A stretch of DNA of 64,000 nucleotides from Ecytonucleospora hepatopenaei (lineage: Eukaryota > Microsporidia > Enterocytozoonidae), in the NCBI GenBank assembly GCA_026692725.1, contig JAPMUG010000001.1, positions 124,001-188,000 of the forward strand, written 5' to 3'. This document shows positions 18,955-29,463 of the stretch, one piece after another; the stretch's first letter is position 1, and every line of letters begins with the position of its first letter. The position numbers were made by a program, and so were the translations under genes. The notes beneath the pieces were generated by a model. It searched no databases. It was not told the DNA's origin and saw only the letters and a list, made by a program, of their open reading frames with translations.

Positions 18955-21285
18955 ATGATATTAACAATTGAAAATTATAAACAAATTATAAGCTCATATG
19001 TTGAGGAAAAAGGAATTAAAGAAATAGATCTGAATGATTATTTTACAAAGGTAGACAGTGGACTTGCAAATGAAATGACTTCCTGTGAACTGGTAAGATA
19101 CTGTGGGGAAGTAGCTGCATCGATGATTACTGTTTCCAACGCATATAATGATTTGGCTGCAATAATTTTGATAAAAGACCACCACTCAAAAACATTTGAA
19201 TCTTTCAGTCAAAAAATACAATTTGTACAGGAATCAAAAAATACGCTGAATGATGAAATTTATGCGTGTATTATGCAAAATGCTAAGGTGTATGATAGCA
19301 TTGTGGATTATTCAAGAGACTATCATTTTGATTATTTTGGATTTATCAGCCTGTTAAAAAGCTATTTGATAAGGGTTGGTGAAAATATAGTTGAAAGACC
19401 ACAGGACATGTATATGAGGGTTGCAATAGAGTTGCATAAAGATAATTTTGAAAAAGTTGCAGAAACGTACAATTTGCTTTCTAATCAGATGTACACCCAC
19501 GCAACACCAACTCTGTACAACAGCTGCTTTAAGAAGAATCAGCTGGCAAGTTGTTTTTTACTTGCAATGAAGGATGACACAATTCCAGGTATTTTTGAGA
19601 CAATTAAGGAATCTGCGATATACAGTAAGCTATCTGGAGGTATAGGAATTCATTTGAGCAATTTAAGGTGCAACAACAGTCCGTTGGTAACAACAGGGGG
19701 AGTTTCCAAGGGAATTGTTCCAATTATAAAAATGATGAATGAAACCATGAAATACATAAACCAGGGAGGAGCACGAAGATGTTCGACAGGTGCGTTTTAC
19801 TTGGAGGTCTGGCATAAAGACATTTTTTCATTTTTGGATTTGAGAAAAAATACTGGTTCAGAGGAACTCAGGGCAAGAGAAATTTTTACTGCTCTTTTTG
19901 TGAATGACTTGTTTATGGAAAGAGTAGAGAAAAACGAAAATTGGACCCTTTTTGATCCTAACGTAGCTAAAAATTTGAATGAAGTTTGGGGAGAGAAATT
20001 CAACCAGCTGTATGTGCATTATGAAAATACAATCAGTGACAAAACAGTCATTCCAGCACAAAAACTGTGGAAGGAGATTATATGTGCACAGATTGAAACA
20101 GGAACACCATATATGCTATATAAGGACGCATGCAACAGAAATACAAACCATTCAAATTTTGGAACGGTAAAAAGCAGCAATTTGTGTGCTGAAATCATAC
20201 AGTACTCAGATGCAGAGACTACAGCAGTGTGCAGTCTTGCATCAATTTGTTTGCCAAAGTTTGTTGAAATTACTGAAGGTAAAAAACAAGTAAATTACAG
20301 TAACTTATGTGAGGTAACAAAGGTAGCGTGCAGAAATTTAAATGCCATGCTGGACACAGGAATAATGCCTACCCCAGAATCAGAAAAGGCCAGGAGAGAA
20401 GCAAGGGCACTGGGTATTGGGGTTCAAGGCCTGGCTGACATGTTTTTTAAGTTAGGGATTTCTTTTGATTCTGATGAGGCAAGGGTTATAAATAGGAATG
20501 TGTTTGAAACCATGTATTATGCAGCAATGGAAGCATCATGTGAAGAATCGGCGCAGTATGGTCCATATCCGTGTTACGAAGGATCAATGTACAGCAAGGG
20601 AATTTTCCACTTTGAAAAGTACTGGGATGGAAAGGGGGAGAAACAGTTGCTTTCAGGTATGTGGGACTGGGAAGGGCTGAGAAGTAAAATTCTAAAATTT
20701 GGCCTAAGAAACTCCCTTACCCTGGCATGCATGCCTACGGCATCTACAGCCCAGCTGTGTGGAAATAGCGAGTGTATTGAACCTGTGCAAAATAATATTT
20801 TTACACGCAGAACATTTGCAGGTGAATTCCAAATCGTTAACAAATATTTGATGGAGGATTTAAAGAAATTGGGACTTTGGTCCCATGAGATGAGGCAACT
20901 GATTATTGAGTATAACGGATCAATTCAAGACATTCCTGTGATTCCACCTCATATTAAACAAATTTATAAGACAGTGTGGGAAATGAAGATGAAGAGGGTA
21001 ATTGACATGGCGGATGACCGTCAGGCGTTTATTGACCAGTCTCAGTCTTTGAATTTGTTCATTAAACAGCCAACGTATAGCATTTTATCAAGTATGCACT
21101 TTTATGGGTGGAAGAAAGGACTTAAAACAGGAATGTATTACTTAAGGACAAATCCAATAGCAAAGCCTATTAAATTTACAGTGGATAAAGAATTAATTGC
21201 TAAAACATTGAGTTCTATGAATAATGGTAAGAAAGAAAATGAAGAAGAAGAAAACAATGGAGTTTGTGAGTCGTGTACTTGCTAA
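18955..21285 (+). CDS. RNR1: Ribonucleoside-diphosphate reductase large subunit
   Basis: 776 residues, close to the family's usual length. Seen in order: an N-terminal ATP-cone-like region (1-90), 'HATPTLYNSCFKKNQLASCF' (substrate-site region), 'GGIGIHLSNLR', 'NQGGARRCSTGAFYLEVWH', 'NLCAEIIQYSDAETTAVCSL' and 'MPTASTAQLCGNSECIEP' (radical-transfer and active-site blocks), and the C-terminal redox pair in 'VCESCTC'. The enzyme reduces ribonucleoside diphosphates to deoxyribonucleotides in the cytoplasm with a small subunit that is not in this window. Starts with ATG 355 bp from the divergent alpha-tubulin gene. Confidence 0.97.
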   Translation: MILTIENYKQIISSYVEEKGIKEIDLNDYFTKVDSGLANEMTSCELVRYCGEVAASMITVSNAYNDLAAIILIKDHHSKTFESFSQKIQFVQESKNTLNDEIYACIMQNAKVYDSIVDYSRDYHFDYFGFISLLKSYLIRVGENIVERPQDMYMRVAIELHKDNFEKVAETYNLLSNQMYTHATPTLYNSCFKKNQLASCFLLAMKDDTIPGIFETIKESAIYSKLSGGIGIHLSNLRCNNSPLVTTGGVSKGIVPIIKMMNETMKYINQGGARRCSTGAFYLEVWHKDIFSFLDLRKNTGSEELRAREIFTALFVNDLFMERVEKNENWTLFDPNVAKNLNEVWGEKFNQLYVHYENTISDKTVIPAQKLWKEIICAQIETGTPYMLYKDACNRNTNHSNFGTVKSSNLCAEIIQYSDAETTAVCSLASICLPKFVEITEGKKQVNYSNLCEVTKVACRNLNAMLDTGIMPTPESEKARREARALGIGVQGLADMFFKLGISFDSDEARVINRNVFETMYYAAMEASCEESAQYGPYPCYEGSMYSKGIFHFEKYWDGKGEKQLLSGMWDWEGLRSKILKFGLRNSLTLACMPTASTAQLCGNSECIEPVQNNIFTRRTFAGEFQIVNKYLMEDLKKLGLWSHEMRQLIIEYNGSIQDIPVIPPHIKQIYKTVWEMKMKRVIDMADDRQAFIDQSQSLNLFIKQPTYSILSSMHFYGWKKGLKTGMYYLRTNPIAKPIKFTVDKELIAKTLSSMNNGKKENEEEENNGVCESCTC

Positions 21286-21331
21286 TATCAGAATATTTTA
21301 TTAAATTTATTATTTTACTATATATTTATTT

Positions 21332-21572
21332 GGATAAATACAGCTACACCCTCAAAAAAATCTCAAAGCCCTCAAAAAAACCTCTAAACCAATAAATCAT
21401 TTAAACCAAATATTTACCTTGGTTAATTGAAAATAAAGCTTCTAATTTATGGGTCGAGATACATAATTTATGGGTTTAGAGATTAATTTAAGGGGCGTCG
21501 AACAGACTTTGTTGGTGAACAAATTTTTTTGAGGGCTTTGAGATTTTTTTGAGGGTCGAGAAATATCCACCC
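21332..21572 (-). mobile_element. 241-bp MITE-like element, copy 1
   Basis: Flanked by the 9-bp direct repeat TATTTATTT (21323-21331 and 21573-21581). It begins GGATAAATAC and ends ATATCCACCC. Inside each end, an inverted block of about 33 bp starts ACCCTCAAAAAAATCTC and continues AAAGCCCTCAAAAAAA. Same length and near-identical sequence to the copies at 27156 and 31574, in the opposite orientation. No open frame. Confidence 0.93.
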
Positions 21573-21851
21573 TATTTATTTTATAAATATAATTGTTATT
21601 TTATTAACTTTTTATTTTAAACAAATTAAAAATAAACTGTTTTTATGTATATATACAAATTTATTTACTACTATTTGTTTTACCACCGGTTCTTAAACTC
21701 TATTATCTGTCTAATATAATTCAAATTGCCAAAGATTCCTAAACTTCAATGTTTTCTGGCATCATTCTCCCTAACAGTATATAAACTACGCTCTTAGGAA
21801 ATTAAAAAATGCACCATGCGACTAAGACTACTGTTTTTTAACTTACAAAAA

Positions 21852-21946
21852 CACCCTACGGCTATCATCTTGCATTGGGATCACCATACACAAACTCACA
21901 TCAATCTATATAACATACATTAATGCCAAAGTGCTTCGGGCATAAG
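21852..21946 (-). repeat. Hairpin repeat family, diverged third copy
   Basis: On the minus strand this reads a CCGAAgcacTTTGG hairpin, CATTAATGTAT, then GTGAGTTTGTGTATGGTGAT and CCC followed by a diverged GATAGCCGTAGGG. It matches the copies at 25282 and 28091 but is shorter and more mutated. Confidence 0.65.
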
Positions 21947-22153
21947 AACAACTTAAAAATAAAATGTTTTTATGAAAGAAATATTTGGTTTTAAAAGTTA
22001 TAAGAGAAAAATAATAATTAAGAAATTATTTTTAAAAAGAAAAATTATAGAATTTTCTAATCTGTTGGTCGATTTCTTGATTAATTTGGTCTTATTGAAA
22101 AAAATGATTTTTTAAATTAAAAAATAAATGTTATGAATCAATGAGTTAACTTT

Positions 22154-22302
22154 ATATATATAAATTTATTGGATCAAGTGACAAATTTTCCCCCTACTAA
22201 TTTTATCAAGTGACAAATTTTCCCCCTACTAAACTCAAAACTCAAGTGACAATTTTTCCCCCGGGGGAAAAATTTGTCACTTGAGCCAATTTATTTACTA
22301 TA
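22154..22302. mobile_element. Palindrome-bearing MITE-like element
   Basis: Bounded by the 11-bp direct repeat GAGTTAACTTT (22143-22153 and 22303-22313). Its ends are inverted repeats of about 40 bp containing TCAAGTGACAAATTTTCCCC. Inside are three copies of that motif in direct order (22174, 22206, 22242) and one inverted, so that 22241-22285 forms a 45-bp near-perfect palindrome centred on CCCCCGGGGG with no loop. Confidence 0.7.
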
Positions 22303-23845
22303 GAGTTAACTTTTAATTAAAATTGTAGTTTAAAAGCGCTTTTGTTATATTCCGATCATTAAAAATTTTTAAAACTAAATAAAAATAAAAAACATTAGGT
22401 TATTTGGGAAAAAATTAAAAATCTGTTTAAGTAAAAAAAGACAAATTTTAAGATCATTTTCCATTAATTTAACCTTATAGTGACTTAAAAAAATGTGTGA
22501 AAACACAAAACAATTTTTGTTTTTAAAAAGACCAAATTAATTGGGAAAACGACCAACTAGATCTGAAAACTCTATATAATGCCAATATCTATATTTAATT
22601 TTTAAATATTAAATATAATTTTTATTTATCGACTTTAATCTATAGATTAAAAAATCAAAATTTTTAAAACAATTTTTTTGTTAAGAAAAAAATGTTATGA
22701 TAAAAAAATTAAATTAAAAAATTAATGTTAATTTAAAAAAACAATTAAAAATATTAAAGTAAAGTAAACATTTGCAATAAATTTAAAAATTTTTACAAAT
22801 TAATAAAAAAAATAGAGCACAAATGTGTATAAAAAACTTATATTTTAACATATTTATTAAATGAAATTTATTCAAAGACTGTAAAAAAACATAATCTTAT
22901 ATTTTTTGCAAACTCTTTATATGTTTTTGTTGATGTAAATTATTATAAAAATATTTTTTTAGATGAAAAAAAGATGCAAAAAATTTGTTTAAACAAATTT
23001 AAAAAAACATTTTTATCACATCCCAACACGTTGTTTTGTGATACAACTTTTACCTTAAATTTTAACAGATTTTTTTTATTTACAAAGTAAATATAATAAG
23101 TAAGAACTATGATTAAACTTTACATTATATACATCGGAACTGACATTAAAATAGTTTTGTCAGAAAATTAATTTAAAAAGTAATTTTGCCACTTAAAAGT
23201 TAAAAAAATAAACCAATCAGCATCATTCTTATTATTAATATATTGTTTTGATTTTTACTAAACTATTTTATTTATGAATTACCTTAGATGTGAAAATTTG
23301 TAATTTAAAAAATTTTTTGTTTAAAACTTACTTTTATAAGATGCAAACATAAAACAAAAGAAAAACGTTGTTAATATTTTAAAATTGTTGTTTATAGAAA
23401 GATTTAAACAAAAGTTTTAAAAAAATAAAATGTGTTTAAAAATTTAAAGAAAAAAAGTTTAAAAAATTAGCTTACTATCTTTAAAAAAATAAAAGTTAAC
23501 ATAACCTTGATTTTTTGAATATAAATAACAAAACTTTAAAAATAGTAAATATCAAAAAAACTTAAAAAAATTAAAACCATATCATTTTTAAAAAAACAAA
23601 AGAAATTTGTTAAGAAAACAAAAATTAAATAAAAACAAGGCATTTATAATAAAAAACATTTAAAACAATAATAAAAAACACAAAAAACTAATAAAAAAGT
23701 ACAGCCTGCATGAAATAAGTAAAAAATTATTTTAGATAAAAAATTTTAATAAAAACAAAAAAATAACGACAAATTTATAAAAGTATATTTTTGTTTTTTA
23801 ACATAGAACAGAAATATAAATTTTTTAAACTATTTTTAAATTCTT

Positions 23846-24045
23846 GATGGGTTGCAAATATTAAAACCAAAGCCCCAAAAAGTTTGAAGTTGACGGATGG
23901 CAAGATGGTCAGGTTTAAGTAGGGTAGGGCAAAGGCTAATAAAAAAGCACATCTAGTCTTAGGTATAAAAGAAAATACAAAAGTGTCAAGCGTTTTGATA
24001 TTTAATTTTTAAAAGTAGTAAATAAATTTTTAGTATAAAAAAACT
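23846..24045 (+). repeat. GC-patch repeat, copy 1 of 2
   Basis: Shares with 24508-24715 a core reading GACGGATGGCAA, GTCAGGTTT and TAGGGTAGGGCAAAG, and a 3' part reading AAATAAATTTTT. Such GC-rich conserved cores in a pure A/T background suggest a transcribed RNA or an old mobile element. No reading frame is conserved between the copies. Confidence 0.6.
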
Positions 24046-24507
24046 TTTAAATTAAAAAAATGTTTGATTTTGTTAAATACTTAGTTGTTTTTTAACAATA
24101 TTTTAAAAAGAGTTTTTATGTATTTTTTGAAAAATTTGTTTAAAAACAATAGTTTATAATGCAGTTTTTTAAAAAAATAAAAATAACACTTGTATGTATA
24201 ACAACACGCATTTGTTTTTTTGTATGAAAAAAATAAATTTATTTTTAAGTTGTAAAAACATGTACGTTGTTATAATTTTAAGACATCTTAAGAAAAATTT
24301 ATTATTTTTAAAGTTTAAGTAGTATTATGATTTTTACAACTAACGATTATTATTTTGTATAATTATATTTTAATAAATTAGTTTGTTACGTTTGTAAAAA
24401 AAAATCTGTTAAAGTTTCTTAAATAACATGGTAATTTTTTTGTCTTTTTATTTTTATAATTAACTTTTTTTTAAAAAATAGTAATTTGTTTAAATAAAAA
24501 ACCCTTA

Positions 24508-24715
24508 ATGGTGTTACAAAGACCGAAACCGAGGCCCCAGAAAAGTTTACACGAGACGGATGGCAAAGCTAGTCAGGTTTTAATAGGGTAGGGCAAAGAC
24601 ACATATATAAGCAAGGCTGGTTAAAGGACAAAGCAGTAAAGATAAAAAAAGTCTAGCGTGCAGTAAAATATTTATTTATAAGAAGTGGTAAATAAATTTT
24701 TGGTTGTAAAAATTT
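24508..24715 (+). repeat. GC-patch repeat, copy 2 of 2
   Basis: Second copy of the family at 23846, in the same orientation and about 660 bp away: GAGGCCCCAGAAAAGTTT, GACGGATGGCAA, GTCAGGTTTTAATAGGGTAG, then GTGGTAAATAAATTTTTGG. Confidence 0.6.
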
Positions 24716-25170
24716 TAAATATTTTTTATGCAACTTGTTTTTTTAATTGTTAGAAAACTTTTAAAATTTAATTTTGTTTGCAGTTATACAAATGTTATAT
24801 TTTTATACTTTGTTATAAAAAATTAGTGAAAAAAAACCTAAAAAAATCAAAAACAAATAAAAACATGCATTTTTTTAAAAATAAAAAATTAGCTCTAAAA
24901 AGAATAAAAACAAATTGCGAAAAAAAACCTTTTAAAGCAAAAAAACTTCCAATTTTATCCTTTTTAAAAATTAGATTACACAAATTTATATAGTAAAAAT
25001 AATATTTTAAAGTTTAATAAAAAGTTTGTATAATAAAATGTTGTTTATGGAACTTTTTATTATCTAAACGACAGCCCAAGACATAAAAAAATTTTGACTT
25101 TTCTTACTTTTTTATTTAATCTTTGTCTTTTGCATTATACTTTAATTACTTTTTTTTTAATTTCTAGTTA

Positions 25171-25259
25171 GGTACTTGTGAGGCATATTTTTAAAAACCT
25201 CTTAAGCAAGTACCCTTAAGGGGTGTTTGTTTAAATACACCCTATTTATCAAACAACCC
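25171..25259. repeat. Two adjacent hairpins
   Basis: GGTACTTGTGAGG (25171-25183) pairs with CCTC (25198-25201) and CAAGTACC (25207-25214). GGGTGT (221-226 of 25xxx) pairs with ACACCC (237-242), and a wider arm GGGGTGTTTG/CAAACAACCC (25220-25229/25250-25259) encloses it with one mismatch. They sit about 25 bp before a copy of the hairpin repeat family. Confidence 0.6.
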
Positions 25260-25281
25260 TTTACACATGGCTTGAAATTAA

Positions 25282-25463
25282 AGCTTTTGACCGAATCACT
25301 TCGGCATTATTGTATTTTATAAAATAGTGTGAGTTTGTGTATGGTGATCCCAAGGCGGGATGAAAGCCGCAGGTTTTTTTCTTGATTTTTTTATCATAAG
25401 GGCTTGTTTATTGCAAAAGTTAGAATGGTGTTTTTTATAGAATTTTCTGTGAGTAATTTAGTA
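25282..25463 (+). repeat. Hairpin repeat family, copy A
   Basis: About 182 bp, over 90 percent identical by eye to 28091-28272. It contains hairpin CCGAA-tcac-TTCGG, then GTGTGAGTTTGTGTATGGTG and a second hairpin ATCCC-aaggc-GGGAT, followed by TTTATTGCAAAAG and a 3' end AATTTTCTGTGAGTAATTTA. Confidence 0.8.
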
Positions 25464-27155
25464 ATGAATAAATTTGTATATTTATATTATAAAAAAACCT
25501 GATAAGTTTTGCCTTTTGTTTTTTTTGGATTTTTTGAAAGCCTTGGTTTTTAAAAAATAAACTTTTAATGCTTTTTTTAATTTTTTGTTAATTAAAACTT
25601 TGCACTAATTTCAAAATGTCAGTAGTTGTTTTTATAAACAATTTTTCTTGTATTTTTATTTATAGGCATGAGAAAAAATTATCGTGTTTAACCATGTAAC
25701 TTACTGCTTTATACAAAATTTTTTTACTTTAAATTAAAAACAAAAATTTATCTTTCCGTCATTACCATTTAAAATGTATCTGATTTTTTATGTTTTTAGC
25801 ACATTTTTTAGCTAATCAAGTCGTTTTTAAAATTTTTTTAAAAAAAATTTTTTAATAAAACTTTTTTTGGAATCAGTTTTTTTGTACAAATGTTTTTTTA
25901 GTTATATATTTAAAACTTTTTCAATAACTAAATAATTTTTAATATAACAAAAATGTATATTTCTTGAATACAGTACAGAAAAGTTTTCATTGGTGAAATT
26001 TATTGTTTTTTTACTATAAAACTTTTTGTTTCTTTTTAAAATAATTTTTTTTATTGCAATAATTGGTTAATTTTTTCAAAATAAAATATTTGCTTATAAA
26101 AAAAAGCATCAAAACCTTTTTTTGATTTAAATGCTTTTTATACTTAGCATCTAATCAAAAAAGTTTAAAAACTAAAAAAATTTATAAATTTTTTTTACAA
26201 GAAAATAATTTCTGCGCTTATAAATAAAATATAAAAATTTTTGCATTTAAATTAAGTTTTTAAAAAAAAGTTTGTAATATAAAAAGTATAAAAAATTTTT
26301 TTTAAATTGAACTGAAAAACTACAAATGTTTAAATTTCAAAACTCGTATTTTTCTAGAGAAAAAATAAATAATTTTTTATACGTTTATAAAAATAAAATT
26401 GTAAACAAAAACTTTTTGTAAACTTTCAAAAAGTTCTTTTATTTTATTTGATTTTTACTAATAAATTTTGTTTTTATATAATTGTTTAATGTAATATTTT
26501 TTTAAAAAATTGATTATTTTTAACTTGTCTTTAAAAAACGTTTTTAAAATAAAATTGAATTTAAAAAATGTATGAATACAGTAATAGTAAAAATATTTAG
26601 TTTTAAAAAATAAGCAATTTTTTATCTTTATTTGTTATGAAAAGAACTATGAAAACACAAATCTTATTTTATTTTAAAAAATTTATTAGAAAAAAGTTAA
26701 ATATAATATAAAAAAATTTAAAAACAAGAATTTGATAAATGTTTCCCTTCTAATCTTTTACCAATTTTTATATTAAATTTTTTAGTTTTTTTTCAAATTA
26801 AATTAAACTTAAAATCATTTTAAGTTTTAATTTTTGTAGAATTTTTTACAAAAAACAACTCATTTAAAATATACAATTGTCTTAAAAACAATAGCAAAAA
26901 TTGGTTAAACTGTCTTTTAAAGAAAGTATAAATTTTTAAAGGTTTTGTTTAAAAAAACTATCATTGTTTTTTTGAAAAAAACTTTATATTACCATACCAT
27001 AAAGATTCATGTTTTTTTAATGAAAATCATATGTTTTTTACATTTTTTCTAAAAGATAATTTAGCATTTAACATATAAAAATTCTTTTTTTTAGTTTTTT
27101 CATCTTATCTAATTTTTTTATATTTCAGCTTTTTTTCTTAAATACATTTTAACTT

Positions 27156-27396
27156 GGGTGGATATTTCTCGACCCTCAAAAAAATCTCAAAGCCCTCAAA
27201 AAAATTTGTTCACCAACAAAGTCTGTTCGACGCCCCTTAAATTAATCTCTAAACCCATAAATTATGTATCTCGACCCATAAATTAGAAGCTTTATTTTCA
27301 ATTAACCAAGGTAAATATTTGGTTTAAATGATTTAATGGTTTAGAGGTTTTTTTGAGGGCTTTGAGATTTTTTTGAGGGTGTAGCTGTATTTATCC
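27156..27396 (+). mobile_element. 241-bp MITE-like element, copy 2
   Basis: Starts GGGTGGATATTTCTCG and ends GTAGCTGTATTTATCC, flanked on both sides by the 9-bp direct repeat TTTTAACTT (27147-27155 and 27397-27405). Same 241-bp length and almost identical interior to copies at 21332 and 31574. Confidence 0.94.
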
Positions 27397-27782
27397 TTTT
27401 AACTTCAGTCTATATAATTTTTTAATTGAAACATTTGAATAAATTATTTTTTTAAGATCTCATTTTCGTATATTAAAAAGACAAAAAGCGTTTTTAGAAA
27501 TTCTTTATAAAGTTTAAAAACTAATAAAACAAAAAAATTGTTGATTACATCGAATTTTAACGTTTAAAAAGCAATAAAAAACGCAAAATCTTGTTATTAA
27601 TTTATCCAAAAATTTTTATAAAAGTTTATACATTTAGTGTTAAAAATAAAATTTAATTGATACACATATTATTTAAATTAAAAAAACTGTCTAACAATTA
27701 CACCAAATTTTAATACGATAATATCTACACTCTTCCAAAAGATATAAATTGTGTGTGCTGCGGCACCACTCAATATGAAAGC

Positions 27783-27861
27783 TTGGATCAAGTGCAAAAT
27801 TTTCCCCCTTGTAATTTTAACAAGTGACAAATTTCCCCCCTACTAAAACTCAAGTGACAAA
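27783..27861. repeat. Partial, diverged copy of the palindrome-bearing element
   Basis: Contains GGATCAAGTGCAAAATTTTC, then ACAAGTGACAAATTTCCCCC and CTCAAGTGACAAAT in the same order and spacing as the left part of the element at 22154, but the inverted right arm is missing. Confidence 0.65.
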
Positions 27862-28090
27862 TATTTATTAAATTAATATTCTACTCTATTGTTTCTTTAA
27901 TATTTTACATCTGTTTAGAGTACCTAGTTTATGAATAACATTAACAAGCTGTTTTTAAAATATTGTGTTTTTTTTTTGAATTTTTAAAAACAATAAATTT
28001 TAAGAAATTGATTTAGTAAAGTAAGGTTTTAAGACTCATAAGTATCATATTTTACATATAATTTAAAATTAAAGCATTTAATTTTAGTCT

Positions 28091-28272
28091 GAGCCTTTGA
28101 TCGAAGCCTTTCGGCATTATTGTATCGTATAGAATAGTGTGAGTTTGTGTATGGTGATCCCAAGGCGGGATGAAAGCCACAGGTTTTTTTCTTGATTTTT
28201 TTATCCTAAGGGCTTGTTTATTGCAAAAGCTAGAATGATGTTTTTTATAGAATTTTCTGTGAGTAATTTAGT
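28091..28272 (+). repeat. Hairpin repeat family, copy B
   Basis: Matches copy A at 25282 through the shared GTGTGAGTTTGTGTATGGTG block, the ATCCC-aaggc-GGGAT hairpin and the 3' end. The first hairpin reads CGAA-gcct-TTCG, keeping pairing although its sequence differs. Confidence 0.8.
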
Positions 28273-28682
28273 ATTGATTGATTGTGAATATATTTTAGTC
28301 TGTTTTTGTACAAGTTAATGTAAATTTGCATATTTTTATTCAATATGAAAAAACTATAAAATTTTAACATTAATTTAATATAAGGTGGCTTTTTATATAT
28401 TTTATGAACTTACATCTTGTATAACACTATTGTTTATGGTTTTTGTATCAAATTTTATTACAACGCTAATGTTTAATACAAAATTGTTTTTGTTTATATT
28501 GCATAAAATAACAACAAAATAAACAAAAATTAAAATTTTTTAAAAATGATTGTTATTGAATATTGTACAATATTTAGTCATCTTTTTTTATTACCTATTT
28601 GAGTATAATTTTTTAAAAAGACAAACAAAATTTAATTTTGTTTGTCACAAACATATAAACAAAAAAATTCATGCATAAACAA

Positions 28683-29069
28683 TGGTCCCCAATTGCCACA
28701 GGTCCCCGAAATCCAGGAGGCAATTCAGTAACACGCCTGGTACGCGTGGGGTCTTCTATATTTCTATGCAATTACGCGTCTTGTATAAAGCACTGTGTTG
28801 ACCCTCGCCTTTTTTGCGAGATCGGTTTTTATTATGAAGCGTGACATGAGGTTGGTTTTTCTGTAATGAGTGTTAGAGGTTGGTAGGAGTATATTTAGGG
28901 GGGATGGATGGGTTTTCGTGTAGTCGCATTTCTGTTGAATTAGGGGGGATGGATGGGTTTTCGTGTTTGGTCGCTTTTTCTGTTGGAATAGGGAGGATGG
29001 TTGGGTTGCGCGCGCTGTGAAAGGAATTTGGTAGGCCATGGTGCCGGTTAAACCAACCTCATGTCATGC
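28683..29069. other. GC-rich island with 20-bp inverted repeats and a small open frame
   Basis: Unlike its A/T-rich surroundings. Inverted arms GCGTGACATGAGGTTGGTTT (28839-28858) and its complement (29050-29069) match at 19 of 20 positions. Outside them, AATTGCC (28690) pairs with GGCAATT (28720), and CTCGC pairs with GCGAG around a T run near 28803-28820. Between the arms a 40-bp block with GGGGGGATGGATGGGTTTTC is duplicated. A 91-aa frame on the minus strand (29039-28764) with ATG repeats 'TKTHPSPL'; its reality is doubtful. The island could be a foreign fragment, a foldback element or a structured RNA. Confidence 0.5.
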
Positions 29070-29463
29070 ATTAGTAAGTTTTTCCTTTCTCAGAGTTTTT
29101 TTTTCTTTTTTAAATAAAAGTTTTTTTTTTCTTGTTTATTATATTTTTTCTATTTTATTGAAATTGGTAAAAAACAAACATTAGTAAACAAATGGAATAT
29201 TCTTTAATTTAAATAAATAACTTTAACACTATTATATATTATAAAACATTACAAAAGTGTTTAATTTTGTGCAAATTAAATCAAAAATGGATTAAAAACC
29301 TTTCTTAGTTTTTTATTTTCTTAAAGTTTATTTATTAAAGAAAATATGATTGAATTTTTTGAATATTCTTTACACGATTTAGTAACGAATAAATTTCAAT
29401 CAACAAAAAAACAACATTTTAGTTGTTAAAATAAAAAATAAAAAACATTGCACACTACATAAT

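Larger units (their letters stand above)
21286..29463. other. 8.2-kb gene-free, repeat-bearing region
   Basis: No convincing coding frame. The sequence is extremely A/T-rich with poly-A and poly-T runs and carries isolated GC-richer patches: two 241-bp inverted-repeat elements in opposite orientation (21332, 27156), a palindromic element (22154) and its partial copy (27783), a three-copy hairpin repeat (21852, 25282, 28091), a two-copy repeat (23846, 24508), a hairpin cluster (25171-25259) and a GC-rich island (28683-29069). This is a mobile-element graveyard or heterochromatin-like block. Confidence 0.8.

Noticed and set aside
24778..24993. Lys-rich 71-codon open frame in the desert
   Set aside because: TTG start, composition equal to the surrounding poly-A/poly-T spacer, no conserved motif.
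28764..29039. 91-codon frame with ATG in the GC island
   Set aside because: Not called as a gene because it lies between inverted repeat arms, is built from a duplicated DNA block, and has no recognisable domain; noted under the island instead.
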